The notes under the pieces are model-generated. The model worked only from the letters and a program-made list of their open reading frames with translations. It was not told the origin of the DNA and searched no databases. Shown here in pieces: positions 1 to 8,869 of a stretch of DNA of 64,000 nt. Within the stretch, counting starts at the first letter, position 1. Each line of letters begins with the position of its first letter. The translations under genes were made by a program, and so were the position numbers. This stretch comes from Streptomyces sp. NBC_01571 (GTDB taxonomy: Bacteria; Actinomycetota; Actinomycetes; Streptomycetales; Streptomycetaceae), in contig NZ_JAPEPZ010000001.1 of the NCBI RefSeq assembly GCF_026339875.1, positions 806,001 through 870,000 on the forward strand, written 5' to 3'.

Positions 1-1094
1 TCGGCGCGCTCCTGGGGCAGATCCTTGCGGTTGCCGGTCCGGCCCTGGGCAAGTTGCTGACCGCACTGGGCCCCGTGATTCAGGCGCTCGGCGATGCGCT
101 GATGCCGATCATTGCCGCGCTCGGCCCTGTGCTGGACGCCTTCGTTAACGCTGTGATCGCGCTCCTTCAGTCTGTGCTGCCGCTCCTGCCGCCGCTGGCG
201 CAATTGATCGTTGGGCTACTGCCTGCGCTCACTCCGATTCTCGTCGCGTGCGTCCCGCTGTTCCAGGCGCTCGGCGATGTGATCCTGGCCCTGATACCGA
301 TCCTCACACCGATCATTCAGCTTGTCGCATTCCTGGCAACGGCGCTCGGTAATGGGCTGGCGCTCATCATCACGTCGATCGTGGTCCCGGCGGTCCAGGC
401 CATAGCGGCACTCCTCCGGGGCGACTTCTCCGGGGCGCTGGGGTTTGCCAAGACGGCCGTAAAGGGCGTCGCGGACTTCTTCGTCCTGATCTTCGTGAAG
501 CTGCCTTCCCGTGTGTGGACGGCCATTTCTCCTCTCGCCGGCAGGGTGTGGCAGGCGGTGAAGGATGCGGGCAACCGCATGTCGGACGGTGCGAAGCATG
601 GTGTAGCAACCGCGGTGACATGGTTCAAGTCGCTGCCTGGTAAGGCTAAGTCTGCCCTGGGCAACCTCGCCGGGACTCTGGTCAGCGCGGGTGCGTCGCT
701 GATCGCCGGATTCGTGACGGGCATCGTGTCCAAGATCGGGTCTGTCAAGTCGACGCTGGGCAGCCTGACTTCCAAGCTGACTAGCTGGAAGGGCCCCGCG
801 CCTGTTGACCGGAAGATCCTGACGCCGGCCGGCCGCATGGTCATCGGTGGTTTCCAGAAGGGGATCGCAGCGCAGACGCCACACCTTCGGCGCCAGCTCC
901 AGGGCCTGACTTCGGATCTTCCGGGGATGGCCATGGACATCTCGCCGAAGGGTGTCATGTCTGCCTCTGTCCGCCAGGCCCAGGCCATCACGTTCAACGT
1001 GACTGGCGCGGACGAGGACATGAAGCGGTTGATCCGCCGAATCGTAAAGAACGACGGTCGAGGGTCCGTGCAGACGGCCTTCGGCACCCGATAA
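1..1094 (+). CDS. Phage tail tape-measure protein, C-terminal part
   Basis: The frame is already open at base 3 and runs to a TAA at 1092-1094, so this is the 3' part of a longer gene; the TTG at 54 is internal. The visible part begins with long repetitive hydrophobic helices rich in Leu, Ala, Pro and Ile (roughly the first 150 residues), as in the membrane-active segments of tape-measure proteins, which set tail length and help DNA cross the envelope. A Gly/Ser/Ala-rich stretch with more hydrophobic segments follows, then a polar C-terminus. Position directly upstream of the tail-tip genes supports the call. Family assignment rests on composition and position, not on a conserved motif. Confidence 0.8.
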   Translation, partial: GALLGQILAVAGPALGKLLTALGPVIQALGDALMPIIAALGPVLDAFVNAVIALLQSVLPLLPPLAQLIVGLLPALTPILVACVPLFQALGDVILALIPILTPIIQLVAFLATALGNGLALIITSIVVPAVQAIAALLRGDFSGALGFAKTAVKGVADFFVLIFVKLPSRVWTAISPLAGRVWQAVKDAGNRMSDGAKHGVATAVTWFKSLPGKAKSALGNLAGTLVSAGASLIAGFVTGIVSKIGSVKSTLGSLTSKLTSWKGPAPVDRKILTPAGRMVIGGFQKGIAAQTPHLRRQLQGLTSDLPGMAMDISPKGVMSASVRQAQAITFNVTGADEDMKRLIRRIVKNDGRGSVQTAFGTR

Positions 1095-1110
1095 AGGAAG
1101 GGGGTCAGCG

Positions 1111-3864
1111 GTGACGTTCCCGCTCGACATTCGCACTGAGCTGAACCTGGCTGGTCTGTGGACGGACATTAGCCCTGACGTTTACGTTCGGGACCAGAAG
1201 CAGATCACGCGCGGCCTGCGCGATTTGGGATCCACCGCTGACCCCACTTCCCTCTCGCTGACCCTGAACAACAAGGGCGGGAAGTACTCCCCCCGGAATG
1301 CCATGTCCCCCCTGTTCGGACTGATCGGCCGGAACACTCCGATCCGCGTGTCCGTTCCCCAGGCTGGTGACCACTTCCTTCAGCTTGACGGAGGCACCAG
1401 CCACTTCGCCTCCACGCCGGACACTGCCGCGCTCGATATCACGGGCGACATAGACGTGCGGATCGAAGCCGAACCTGGCTGGTTTTCCGGCCGTATTCAG
1501 CTCCTCATGGGCAAGTGGACGGACGAGGGAGATCAACGCTCCTGGGTCGTCCTCACCTACAACGGCTCCCTGTACTTCCGGTACACCACAGACGGAACCG
1601 TTAACACTGACCTTTTCCACACGGTCGCCCTGCCGGTCATGCCGGAGCGCGCTGCCGTGCGCATGACCCTTGACGCTGACAACGGAGCCGGGGGACGCAC
1701 GGTCACGTTCTACTGGGCGGAGTCCCTGGACGGACCCTGGACCTCGCTGGGCGCAACGACGACTAGCGGCGGCGCTGTCTCCGTGTTCAACTCCACGGCA
1801 CCGCTGACGATCGGCCCGTACGACTTCCGCGACGGAATCGGCACTCCCCGACTTCCGTTCATCGGCCGGTTTTACAGGGCGGAGGTCCGCAACGGGATCA
1901 ATGGCACTGTGGTCGCCGCTCCGGACTTCCGGGGCCTGGCCGCCGGGACGACGTCGTTTACGGACTCCGCGTCCAGGAGCTGGTCCCTGACGGCTGGCGC
2001 TGAGGTACGGGACCGCGCGGACCGCTTCATGGGGGAGGTCAGCTCCTGGCCTCTCCAGTGGTCGCCGGACGACGCGGATGTGTGGTCAACGGTCCAGGCT
2101 TCGGGCGTCCTTCGCCGTATGGGCCAGGGCGCGAAGCCTCTTGACTCCACGCTGCGCAGGCGCATCCCTTCGGGGAAGCCGGTCGCGTACTGGCCTATGG
2201 AGGAGGCGCAGGACACGACGCGTGCTTACTCCCCGATCGCTGGCGTTCAGCCGGCCACTGTGTCGGGTGTGGAGTGGGCGGCCTGGGACACGCTCCCTTC
2301 GTCGGCTCCGCTGCCCAGCCTGACGGCCTCAGCGAGCCTGACCGCCTGGGTAGCGCCAGTGTGGTCCTCCTGGCTCACCCCTGCCGCGGCATCAAATGCG
2401 TGGCAGGTGGAGTTCGTCTACAACGCGGACAACAAGATCCCGCCCGCCTCCGGTAGCTATGCGGAGATCATCAGGTACTTCTCCACGAACGGCACTGTCC
2501 GCCAGTGGATCGTGAAGATGAAAAAGGGCATCTGCTACGTGAACGGCTACGACGACGAAGGCGTGGTCCTGGTGGATCACGCGATCGCCATCGGAGACGA
2601 CGTCTTCAACGGCTGGACGCGGCTGCGTTTTTGGGCCGCGAACAACGCGGACGGCCGTACCTTCAACTGGCGCATCGACTGGCAGGATGTTGGCGGGAGC
2701 GCCGGCGGCCTGACCGCCACTGAGACGGGCAAGTGCGGAAGCGTGTCCCGCGTGGCCGCGCGCTGGGGCGCCCTGACCGAAGGCTGGGGGTTCGGCCACC
2801 TGGCCGTGTTCCCCGACTCCGGCAACACCACCTTCAACGGGTCGGACAACGCGTATTCGGGTGAGTCTGCCTGGACGCGCATGTCCCGCCTGGCGCTGGA
2901 GGAGGGGTTCAACATCACGCGCCAGCCTGGCCCGCTGACTCCGGAGTCCATCGGCTTCCAGCGAATGGACACGGTCCTGGACCTGGTCGAGGCCGCTGCC
3001 GATGCTGACGGCGGAATGTTGACGGAGGACCCGAACCGTCTGGGCCTGCGCTACCGGGACCGTTCGTCCCTCTACGCCCAGGACCCTGCCCTGACCCTGT
3101 CCTACGTGAAGCCTGGTCTGGGCCCTGATCTGGACCCCGTGGACGATGACGCGCAGATACACAACGACGTGACGGTGTCGCGTGATGCTGGCGCCTCCGC
3201 GCGTGCCGTGCAACAGGACGGCCCGCTGGGTGTCGACACGATCGGCAGGTACGACACGGCTTACACGCTGTCGCTGGCCGACGACTCCCGTCCGGAGCCG
3301 ATCGCGTTCTGGCGCCTCCATCTGGGGACGTTCGACGGAGCTCGGTATCCGTCCGTAACGGTCATGCTCCACAAGCCTGGCGCGGAGGCCTTCATACCGG
3401 CCATCCTCGCCCTGCGCGAGGGGGACAAGATCCGGCTTACGGACCTCCCCCAGTGGGTCAGCAATGAAGACGTTGACCTGATCGTTAACGGCTGGTCCGA
3501 GGTCCTGGACCTGTACCGCTGGGAGGTGACGTTCACCTGTTCGCCTGGCGGTCCGTGGGATGTCGCGATGCTCGACCCAGGCTTGCGTGCGTCTGGTGGT
3601 GACAGCGTCCTTACCGCGGCGGTCAGCTCCTCCGCGACGAAGCTGACTGTTACTCCTCCCCTGGGTGTCGGCTGGACGACCGATCCGGGAGAGGCACCGT
3701 TCGCGATCCGCGTCGCTGGCGAGGTCATGACCGTGACGAAGGCTCTGTGGGCCGTTGACGATGGTTTCGACCGGACTGTCACCAGCGGCTGGGGCACTGC
3801 CGATTCAGGCGAAACGTGGTCCCTTACCGGTACCGCGTCCGACTTCAGTGTTCAGGGGGTGTGA
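1111..3864 (+). CDS. Phage minor tail protein with LamG-like domains
   Basis: A 917-residue protein starting at GTG 1111, preceded by an AAAGGAAGGGGG ribosome binding site and 16 bp after the tape-measure stop. The N-terminus (about 1-85) resembles the distal-tail/hub starts found in actinophages. Residues about 88-260 and about 380-560 look like two concanavalin/LamG-type beta sandwiches, typical of carbohydrate-contacting tail parts. The region about 590-860 resembles the phage tail hub/baseplate fold. Role inferred: structural tail-tip protein contacting the host envelope. The stop overlaps closely with the next gene (GTG at 3867), suggesting coupled translation. The domain borders are estimates by eye. 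Confidence 0.75.
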   Translation: MTFPLDIRTELNLAGLWTDISPDVYVRDQKQITRGLRDLGSTADPTSLSLTLNNKGGKYSPRNAMSPLFGLIGRNTPIRVSVPQAGDHFLQLDGGTSHFASTPDTAALDITGDIDVRIEAEPGWFSGRIQLLMGKWTDEGDQRSWVVLTYNGSLYFRYTTDGTVNTDLFHTVALPVMPERAAVRMTLDADNGAGGRTVTFYWAESLDGPWTSLGATTTSGGAVSVFNSTAPLTIGPYDFRDGIGTPRLPFIGRFYRAEVRNGINGTVVAAPDFRGLAAGTTSFTDSASRSWSLTAGAEVRDRADRFMGEVSSWPLQWSPDDADVWSTVQASGVLRRMGQGAKPLDSTLRRRIPSGKPVAYWPMEEAQDTTRAYSPIAGVQPATVSGVEWAAWDTLPSSAPLPSLTASASLTAWVAPVWSSWLTPAAASNAWQVEFVYNADNKIPPASGSYAEIIRYFSTNGTVRQWIVKMKKGICYVNGYDDEGVVLVDHAIAIGDDVFNGWTRLRFWAANNADGRTFNWRIDWQDVGGSAGGLTATETGKCGSVSRVAARWGALTEGWGFGHLAVFPDSGNTTFNGSDNAYSGESAWTRMSRLALEEGFNITRQPGPLTPESIGFQRMDTVLDLVEAAADADGGMLTEDPNRLGLRYRDRSSLYAQDPALTLSYVKPGLGPDLDPVDDDAQIHNDVTVSRDAGASARAVQQDGPLGVDTIGRYDTAYTLSLADDSRPEPIAFWRLHLGTFDGARYPSVTVMLHKPGAEAFIPAILALREGDKIRLTDLPQWVSNEDVDLIVNGWSEVLDLYRWEVTFTCSPGGPWDVAMLDPGLRASGGDSVLTAAVSSSATKLTVTPPLGVGWTTDPGEAPFAIRVAGEVMTVTKALWAVDDGFDRTVTSGWGTADSGETWSLTGTASDFSVQGV

Positions 3865-3866
3865 CT

Positions 3867-5093
3867 GTGGCTGACCTGTACCCCTCGTACTCAGCCCTCG
3901 CTGCGGCGGAGACTGAGAACGTCACCTACGCGCGGCGAACGGTCCCCGTAACCGGCGCCACCTGGTGTGCCATCGCCATCCATGGCGGAGGGATCGAGGT
4001 AGGCAGCGGCGAGGTAGCACGCGCGGTGGCCGCCGGCCTGATGAACCACTACGAATTCGCAGGCCTGAAGTCCTCCAACAACGTGTCCTTGCATGTGACC
4101 AGCACGAACTTTGACGAGCCGACATGCCTGGGCATCGTCACGTCGTCTCGCCGCTGCCTCTCCCTCCACGGCTACGTCGGAACTGCCGGCCTGGCAGAGA
4201 CCTCCCTCGGAGGCCTGGACACGGACACTGCCGAGCGGGTCCGTGATGAGCTGACGCGGGCCGGCTTCTCCGTCATCGACGCGGCCCAGGAGATCAACGG
4301 CAACGACCTGACGAACATCGCCAACAAGACGACGCTAGCGGCCGGCGTCCAGATCGAGATGAGTAACGCCCTCCGCACGTCGTTCTTCCCCAACGGCGAC
4401 ACGTCCCGTGCGATGCGGGACAGCGGGCAGCGCACTCCCGCGTTCACTGCGTACGTGGCCGCCCTTCGCCGCGCATTCTCCGGCCGTGCGCGCATGTCCC
4501 TGGGTGCCGTTAACGTCAGCCGCTGGGCGACGGTTCCGTGGCCGTCCGCTGATCTGGACGTTGCGGTATCGCTGGGTACCGACAAGCTAGCCACTGGCGG
4601 GTCGCACTTCCTGCATGTGGCTGGTCGGGTCGCGGACACGAACAATTGCTACCTGGCCCGCCTGGCGCTCAACACGGACCAGTCGGTGACCCTGACCCTG
4701 CGCAAGCGTGTCGCCAGCACGGAGACTCTGTTGGCGACCGCGCCCGCTACCTTGACCCAGTTCACGCATGCCGCGGGTCGCATGTTCCGCCTGCGCCTGA
4801 AGATCACGGGCAGCACGCTGAACGCGAAGATGTGGCTGGACGGCAGTCCCGAGCCTGACGGCTGGTCTGTCACCACCACTGACACGAGCCTGTCCGCGGC
4901 TGGCGCTGTCGGCATGCGCTCCCTCCTGTCGTCCGCGAACACAAACACGCTGCCCGTGGCCTGTTCGTATGACGACTTCCGCCAGATCTCGTACCAGACG
5001 ATGACGGTAACCCGTGGCGTTAACGACGTGGTCAAGCCCCAGGCGTCTGGCGCCCCTGTCGATATCGCGTCTCCCGCACCTGTTGCTCTGTAG
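3867..5093 (+). CDS. Tail protein with N-terminal poly-gamma-glutamate hydrolase domain
   Basis: The start is taken as GTG 3867, three bases after the stop of the upstream tail gene; the frame is open further upstream but that would overlap the neighbour. The product is 408 residues. Residues about 1-200 match the poly-gamma-glutamate hydrolase family (PF05908, zinc amidohydrolases): an AIHGGGIE motif with His39 and Glu44, a later TSTNFDEP segment and a further His in LSLHGYVG. Family members cut gamma-linked polyglutamate. Residues about 215-400 form a second, beta-rich LamG-like domain. Sitting between tail genes, it is probably a tail-borne envelope depolymerase. The fusion of enzyme and beta domain is seen; the substrate in Streptomyces is unknown. 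Confidence 0.7.
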   Translation: MADLYPSYSALAAAETENVTYARRTVPVTGATWCAIAIHGGGIEVGSGEVARAVAAGLMNHYEFAGLKSSNNVSLHVTSTNFDEPTCLGIVTSSRRCLSLHGYVGTAGLAETSLGGLDTDTAERVRDELTRAGFSVIDAAQEINGNDLTNIANKTTLAAGVQIEMSNALRTSFFPNGDTSRAMRDSGQRTPAFTAYVAALRRAFSGRARMSLGAVNVSRWATVPWPSADLDVAVSLGTDKLATGGSHFLHVAGRVADTNNCYLARLALNTDQSVTLTLRKRVASTETLLATAPATLTQFTHAAGRMFRLRLKITGSTLNAKMWLDGSPEPDGWSVTTTDTSLSAAGAVGMRSLLSSANTNTLPVACSYDDFRQISYQTMTVTRGVNDVVKPQASGAPVDIASPAPVAL

Positions 5094-5108
5094 GAAGGGG
5101 CCCTCCTG

Positions 5109-5531
5109 ATGACCATGTGGCAACCTGGCATGGCTGTATCTGCTGACCGCCTGAACGACGGCCCCCCGACAATCGTTGAAGCGACTGGGTTCACGATCGC
5201 CAGCGGCTGGGACCTGAACGACTTCAGCATGGCGCGGGCCGGCTCCGTCGTGGAACTGAACCTGTACGTCCACCGCTCCGGCACAACGCTGACCATCACG
5301 GGCACGGCGAACCTGAATGACACCCTGGTGGGGACCGTTCCCGCTGAGTGGTGCCCGACCCGCGGCACGATCAATGGCACCTGGGATGACGGCACGGCGG
5401 AGGGCGGTTTCGTCATCGGCACGGACGGCATCGTGACCCTGCGCACGTCCAACGGTGAGGCCATCGTGGGCGACGCGACCAGCGCCGGCAACGGCCGGAA
5501 CCTACGGCTGCACATCGTCTTCATTCAGTAG
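5109..5531 (+). CDS. Small phage tail protein (putative fibre or tip component)
   Basis: A 140-residue protein with ATG at 5109, preceded by AGGAAGGGG at the previous stop. It opens with a segment MTMWQPGMAVSADRLNDG, a start style seen in small tail proteins encoded downstream of tail-tip genes in actinophages, and is otherwise rich in Thr, Gly and short beta-strand-like stretches. No catalytic motif is visible. It is the last gene of the tail block before a hairpin and the endolysin gene. The specific role is unknown; a tail tip or fibre component is inferred from position. Confidence 0.6.
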   Translation: MTMWQPGMAVSADRLNDGPPTIVEATGFTIASGWDLNDFSMARAGSVVELNLYVHRSGTTLTITGTANLNDTLVGTVPAEWCPTRGTINGTWDDGTAEGGFVIGTDGIVTLRTSNGEAIVGDATSAGNGRNLRLHIVFIQ

Positions 5532-5559
5532 CCGCCCAGCCTCTCCCCCTCTCTCCTCT

Positions 5560-5596
5560 GGCCCCCGTGTCTGGCATCGCTGCCGGCCCGGGGGCC
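5560..5596 (+). terminator. Hairpin between tail and lysis modules
   Basis: Arms GGCCCCCG (5560-5567) and CGGGGGCC (5589-5596) pair perfectly over 8 bp around a 21-nt loop, without a clear T run. It sits just before the endolysin ribosome binding site, so it may be leaky. Confidence 0.5.
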
Positions 5597-5619
5597 TTCC
5601 CATGAAAGGACGTTTACGC

Positions 5620-6480
5620 ATGTCTGCTGTCTCGAAGGTCGTCTCCATAGCGAAGGCGGAAGTCGGCTACAAGGAGGGCCGGTCCGGCGGCCACTGGAAC
5701 AACAAGGAGAAGTACGCCGCGGAGGTCCCCACCATGGCCTGGGTGTCGGCTGGCGGCTACCCCTGGTGTGCCCTGTTCGTCTCCTGGGTGGCGCTCAAGG
5801 CTGGCGTAGCTGCCCTGTACCCGCGCTCCGCGTCGTGCGAATACGGCGTGTCTTGGTTCAAGTCCCGGAAGCGCTTCAGCGAGTACCCCGCGATCGGCGC
5901 CCAGGTGTTCTACGGTCCGGGCGGCGGTACCCACACGGGCATCGTCGTGTCCTACACGGACAGCACGATCACTTGCGTGGAGGGCAACACGAACACGGAC
6001 GGCTCCGCTGAGGGGGACGGTGTGTACCTGAAGACGCGTGCCCGCAAGTCGGTCAACGTTTACGGCTACGGCTACCCGGACTTCCCCGAGGGCATCGTGT
6101 CCGCTGACCCTGCCTGGGCGGACAAGGCTCCGAAGCCTGCGGACAAGCCGTCCGCTCCGTCCGCTCCGGCCACGAAGCCGGCCACTCCGGCGAAGCCGAA
6201 GGTCTCCCTGGCCGCGCTGGTGTCCGCCGCGAAGCGGAACCCTTCCGCGAAGGGGACCCCGGTCACCTACTCGGGTGTCCGCACCGTGGAGGCCGCGCTG
6301 GTGAAGGCTGGCCTCCTGTCCGCGCGCCTGTCCGATGGTCACTTCGGCACTGAGACGGTGTCCGCGTACGCGGCCTGGCAGCGCAGGTGCGGCTACTCCG
6401 GCACGGGTGCGGACGGTGTCCCCGGCATGGCCACTCTGCGGAAGCTGGCCGACAAGTACGGCTTCAGCGTCACCGCGTAG
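5620..6480 (+). CDS. CHAP-domain endolysin with C-terminal peptidoglycan-binding domain
   Basis: ATG 5620 is chosen because GAAAGGA (5604-5609) lies 10 bases upstream; an in-frame ATG at 5602 is less well placed. The 286-residue product has an N-terminal CHAP cysteine amidase/peptidase: the YPWCALFVSW motif gives the catalytic Cys50, and GGTHTGIV gives His105. A Lys/Pro/Ala-rich linker (about residues 165-200) joins it to a C-terminal peptidoglycan-binding domain (about 205-286). It should cleave host peptidoglycan at the end of the lytic cycle. No signal peptide is evident, so export presumably depends on the holin-like proteins encoded directly downstream. Confidence 0.88.
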   Translation: MSAVSKVVSIAKAEVGYKEGRSGGHWNNKEKYAAEVPTMAWVSAGGYPWCALFVSWVALKAGVAALYPRSASCEYGVSWFKSRKRFSEYPAIGAQVFYGPGGGTHTGIVVSYTDSTITCVEGNTNTDGSAEGDGVYLKTRARKSVNVYGYGYPDFPEGIVSADPAWADKAPKPADKPSAPSAPATKPATPAKPKVSLAALVSAAKRNPSAKGTPVTYSGVRTVEAALVKAGLLSARLSDGHFGTETVSAYAAWQRRCGYSGTGADGVPGMATLRKLADKYGFSVTA

Positions 6481-6499
6481 CCGGACAGGAGCGGGCAGC

Positions 6500-6739
6500 A
6501 TGAGTGACGACCTGGGGTCAGTGACCATCGGCGCGCGCGAGATCTACGACGAACTGGTGGCCATGCGGGGCGATGTCCGCGTGTCCACTGACCGCCTGAC
6601 CGCAGCGGCGGACACCCTGTCCGACCACGAAGGCCGCTTGCGGTCACTGGAGCGGCGGACATACGCCGTGCCTGCCGCGCTCGTGACCGCTGTCCTCTCC
6701 GCGGCCACCACGATTACAACCGTCGTACTGAAGATGTGA
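6500..6739 (+). CDS. Small membrane protein, holin-like
   Basis: ATG 6500 with GGACAGGAG upstream gives 79 residues. The first ~50 are polar and probably helical or coiled coil; residues about 54-77 form one hydrophobic helix at the C-terminus. Size, the single membrane segment and the position right after the endolysin fit a holin or holin accessory protein. No family motif was recognised, so the function is inferred from context. Confidence 0.6.
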   Translation: MSDDLGSVTIGAREIYDELVAMRGDVRVSTDRLTAAADTLSDHEGRLRSLERRTYAVPAALVTAVLSAATTITTVVLKM

Positions 6740-6746
6740 GGCAGCT

Positions 6747-6935
6747 ATGGGTGAGCACAACGCGCCGGACAGTGGCGTGACCGCGAAGGCCATGGACGTG
6801 GCCCGCTGGGTATGGCGCAACCGCCGGAAGGTCGCGGCTGTAGCCCTTGTGGCCGTGCCGGTCGTAGCGCGCTGCCTGCCTGGCTTCCCCGCTGAGGAGG
6901 CCGTGTCGGTCCTCCGCGCCTTCCTGGGCGCCTGA
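6747..6935 (+). CDS. Small membrane protein, second holin candidate
   Basis: A 62-residue protein starting 7 bp after the previous stop. It has a basic segment followed by one hydrophobic helix (about residues 29-45) and a short C-terminal tail. Two consecutive small one-helix proteins after an endolysin are common in actinophage lysis cassettes; which of the two is the holin cannot be decided here. An A element (6940-6956) starts four bases after the stop. Confidence 0.55.
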   Translation: MGEHNAPDSGVTAKAMDVARWVWRNRRKVAAVALVAVPVVARCLPGFPAEEAVSVLRAFLGA

Positions 6936-6939
6936 CACA

Positions 6940-6956
6940 GGGGACGTCCTCCCCGG
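6940..6956 (+). repeat. A element copy 1
   Basis: GGGGACGTCCTCCCCGG, then GGCGGTAGGGACAG. It ends 38 bases before the dNMP kinase start and is the leftmost copy in the window. Confidence 0.75.
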
Positions 6957-6994
6957 GGCGGTAGGGACAGACCCGCCAACCTGGGGAGGACCCC

Positions 6995-7558
6995 ATGAAC
7001 GACATCGCGATTACCGGCCTGGCCCGCGCAGGCAAGGACTCCGTGGCCGCCCGCCTGGTCGAGGCCCACGGATACGTCCGTGTCGCCTTCGCTGACCGGC
7101 TGAAGGAGGCGGCCCTGAAGGCGGACCCGATCGTTTCCGCGTACGGGAACAACGAAGACACGATGGCGGAGACTGTCCGCCTGTCGGAGATCGTTAACGA
7201 CTACGGCTGGGAGGCAGCGAAGGACCTGTATCCGGAGGTCCGCCGCTTCCTCCAGAACTACGGCCAGACGGTTCGGGAGATCGATCCCCAGTTCTGGATT
7301 AAGGCGGCCGGCGACGCGGTCAGGGCAGCGCATGCCGCGGGCCAGCCGGTCGTGTTCACGGACGTGCGGTACAGGAACGAAGCTGACTACCTGGCAGCGA
7401 ACGGCTTCCGCATCGTCCGTGTCATCCGTCCCGGCCAGGAGCCTGGGGCGCATGTCAGCGAGCGTGACATGCTCCGCTACCCGGCAACGCGCACGATCGT
7501 TAACGACGGCTCGCTGGAGGCACTTGCGGCCTGCGCTGACACACTGACCGCCGGCTGA
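6995..7558 (+). CDS. Deoxynucleoside monophosphate kinase-like protein
   Basis: A 187-residue P-loop protein starting at ATG 6995 with GGGGAGG upstream. The N-terminal ITGLARAGKDS segment is a Walker A motif (Gly8-Lys14), and the rest has the layout of phage dNMP kinases, which phosphorylate dNMPs for phage DNA synthesis in the cytoplasm. A VVFTDVRYRNEADYL segment in the middle matches the conserved (V)RxxxE region of this family. It lies between the lysis and replication regions, preceded by an A element and closed by a strong terminator at 7572, so it is probably transcribed alone. Confidence 0.8.
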   Translation: MNDIAITGLARAGKDSVAARLVEAHGYVRVAFADRLKEAALKADPIVSAYGNNEDTMAETVRLSEIVNDYGWEAAKDLYPEVRRFLQNYGQTVREIDPQFWIKAAGDAVRAAHAAGQPVVFTDVRYRNEADYLAANGFRIVRVIRPGQEPGAHVSERDMLRYPATRTIVNDGSLEALAACADTLTAG

Positions 7559-7571
7559 CCATGGCCAAATT

Positions 7572-7596
7572 GGGGTCCCTTCGGGGGCCCCTTTTT
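7572..7596 (+). terminator. Rho-independent terminator after dNMP kinase
   Basis: An 8-bp stem (7572-7579 with 7584-7591, one T-G pair) closed by a TTCG tetraloop and followed by five Ts. One of the clearest terminators in the window. Confidence 0.9.
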
Positions 7597-7605
7597 CGTT
7601 GTAGG

Positions 7606-7621
7606 TGCCACATTTGAGGCG
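7606..7621 (+). promoter_or_regulatory. B element (weak copy) upstream of the 311-residue gene
   Basis: The right arm TGAGGCG is perfect and the left arm TGCCACA matches the consensus at 5 of 7 positions. It is 53 bases upstream of the GTG at 7675 and immediately follows the terminator, where a promoter is expected. Confidence 0.45.
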
Positions 7622-7674
7622 CCTGCGCTACGCTCCTGGTACCCCCCATAGGAAGATCAACTAGGAGTGATCGC

Positions 7675-8610
7675 GTGACCACGAAGCGGGCAGCGGCCCA
7701 GGACCTTATCAACCGCGTCAGGACACTCCGACTGGCAGGCCAGGCCGACGACGCGGAGGCCCTGCGCGAGGAGGCAGAGGCAGCGGTGAAGGCCACAGCG
7801 CCACGGGACAGGAAGGCCCTGGGCGAGGAGCTGGCGGACGCGTTCACGGTGGAGTCCTCGGCCTCTACTGCGCTGGCAATCGCGTCGTACCACGAAGTCG
7901 AGGGCATTGACCCGATCGTGAACGCAGCGGTCCGGCGCGTGAGGGACGCGGTGGACGCCGGCCTGAAGGCTGCCGATATGGCCCGCTCGATCGCAGAGGA
8001 CCTCCTGGAGGCGCGGCTGAAGATGCGCACTAAAGAGGGCTTGCCCGATGTCGTCGCGGAGCGGAAGTTCACGAAGGACATCGCCCATGACACGTTCGTG
8101 AAGGCACGCGAGGGAGTGACGGAGTCGGACGTCCACCGCTGGGCCACTCACAAGTCGCTGGCGAAGGCGGTCCGTAACCGCATGTCCGACGTGGTGGTAG
8201 CGCGCCTCCAGAGCCTGGACGAACACCCAGAGAACTTTCCGGCCGACGCCCTGGCCCAGGCGAAGGCGGCCTTTCCGAAGCTGTCCAACACGGAGGCCGT
8301 TTACGCACTGTACGAGGCGAAGGGCACGAAGCTACCGCGCAAGGGCCGTACGCAACTGGCACGCGAGGACGCCCAGCGCAGGGCCGCCCTGGTGAAAGCC
8401 GCCATGGCTGGTGAGCTGACGTCCTCCGACGACGAGGAGCCTGACGAGGAGGAGCTGGCGCGCGACATGGCCGCCCTGGAGCGAGTGGAGCGTGGCTTCC
8501 TGCGGACGACGAGGCGCGCGGCCAGCCTCACGAACGACCAGCGGAACGCGCTGAAGGCCCGCATTAACGAGATGATCACGAACCTGGCCGCTGCGGCGGC
8601 TGGCCTGTAG
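7675..8610 (+). CDS. Phage protein of unknown function, helical
   Basis: A 311-residue protein starting at GTG 7675 with TAGGAG upstream. It is rich in Ala, Glu, Arg and Lys and predicted almost entirely helical, with an acidic patch (SSDDEEPDEEE, about residues 245-256) near the C-terminus. No enzyme motif or known DNA-binding fold is visible. It has its own control region (B-like site, terminators on both sides). Its composition would suit a scaffold or nucleic-acid-binding protein, but nothing specific supports that. Confidence 0.7.
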   Translation: MTTKRAAAQDLINRVRTLRLAGQADDAEALREEAEAAVKATAPRDRKALGEELADAFTVESSASTALAIASYHEVEGIDPIVNAAVRRVRDAVDAGLKAADMARSIAEDLLEARLKMRTKEGLPDVVAERKFTKDIAHDTFVKAREGVTESDVHRWATHKSLAKAVRNRMSDVVVARLQSLDEHPENFPADALAQAKAAFPKLSNTEAVYALYEAKGTKLPRKGRTQLAREDAQRRAALVKAAMAGELTSSDDEEPDEEELARDMAALERVERGFLRTTRRAASLTNDQRNALKARINEMITNLAAAAAGL

Positions 8611-8628
8611 CGCGCAGGCACGGACGAG

Positions 8629-8663
8629 GGTCGGCCCCTGGCTGGGGGCGACCCCTTTCTGTT
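8629..8663 (+). terminator. Terminator after the 311-residue gene
   Basis: GTCGGCCCC pairs with GGGGGCGAC with one mismatch around a short loop, followed by CCCCTTTCTGTTTT. Confidence 0.7.
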
Positions 8664-8696
8664 TTCAGCGAAGGGGAGGAGCCGAGGGGCCTCTAG

Positions 8697-8765
8697 TTGT
8701 TTCTATATTTTTGTTTAGTCCCGTTAAGAAAAATAACTCTCCATTCGTTTCGCTTTTTCGGCCTT
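8697..8765. other. AT-rich island in the phage early region
   Basis: About 70 bases of markedly AT-rich sequence including TATATTTTTGTTT and GAAAAATAAC, within otherwise GC-rich DNA. It lies between a terminator and an A element, upstream of the nuclease gene. It could be a strong promoter, an upstream promoter element or a DNA-unwinding site. No gene is seen in it. Confidence 0.5.
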
Positions 8766-8810
8766 ACCTCAGCAACTGGGACAGTTCAGCAATTCCGCTC
8801 CTCCATTCCT

Positions 8811-8827
8811 GGGGACCTCCTCCCCGG
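8811..8827 (+). repeat. A element copy 2
   Basis: GGGGACCTCCTCCCCGG (one change from the usual core), then TCAGTAGTGAAGG. It ends 42 bases before the start of the nuclease gene. Confidence 0.75.
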
Positions 8828-8869
8828 TCAGTAGTGAAGGCAATCCCGCCCGCACTACCGGAGGCCCCC

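Noticed and set aside
8711..8869. Longer N-terminus of the RecB/Cas4-like protein from 8,711
   Set aside because: It would run through the AT-rich island and an A element; ATG 8870 has a good ribosome binding site.
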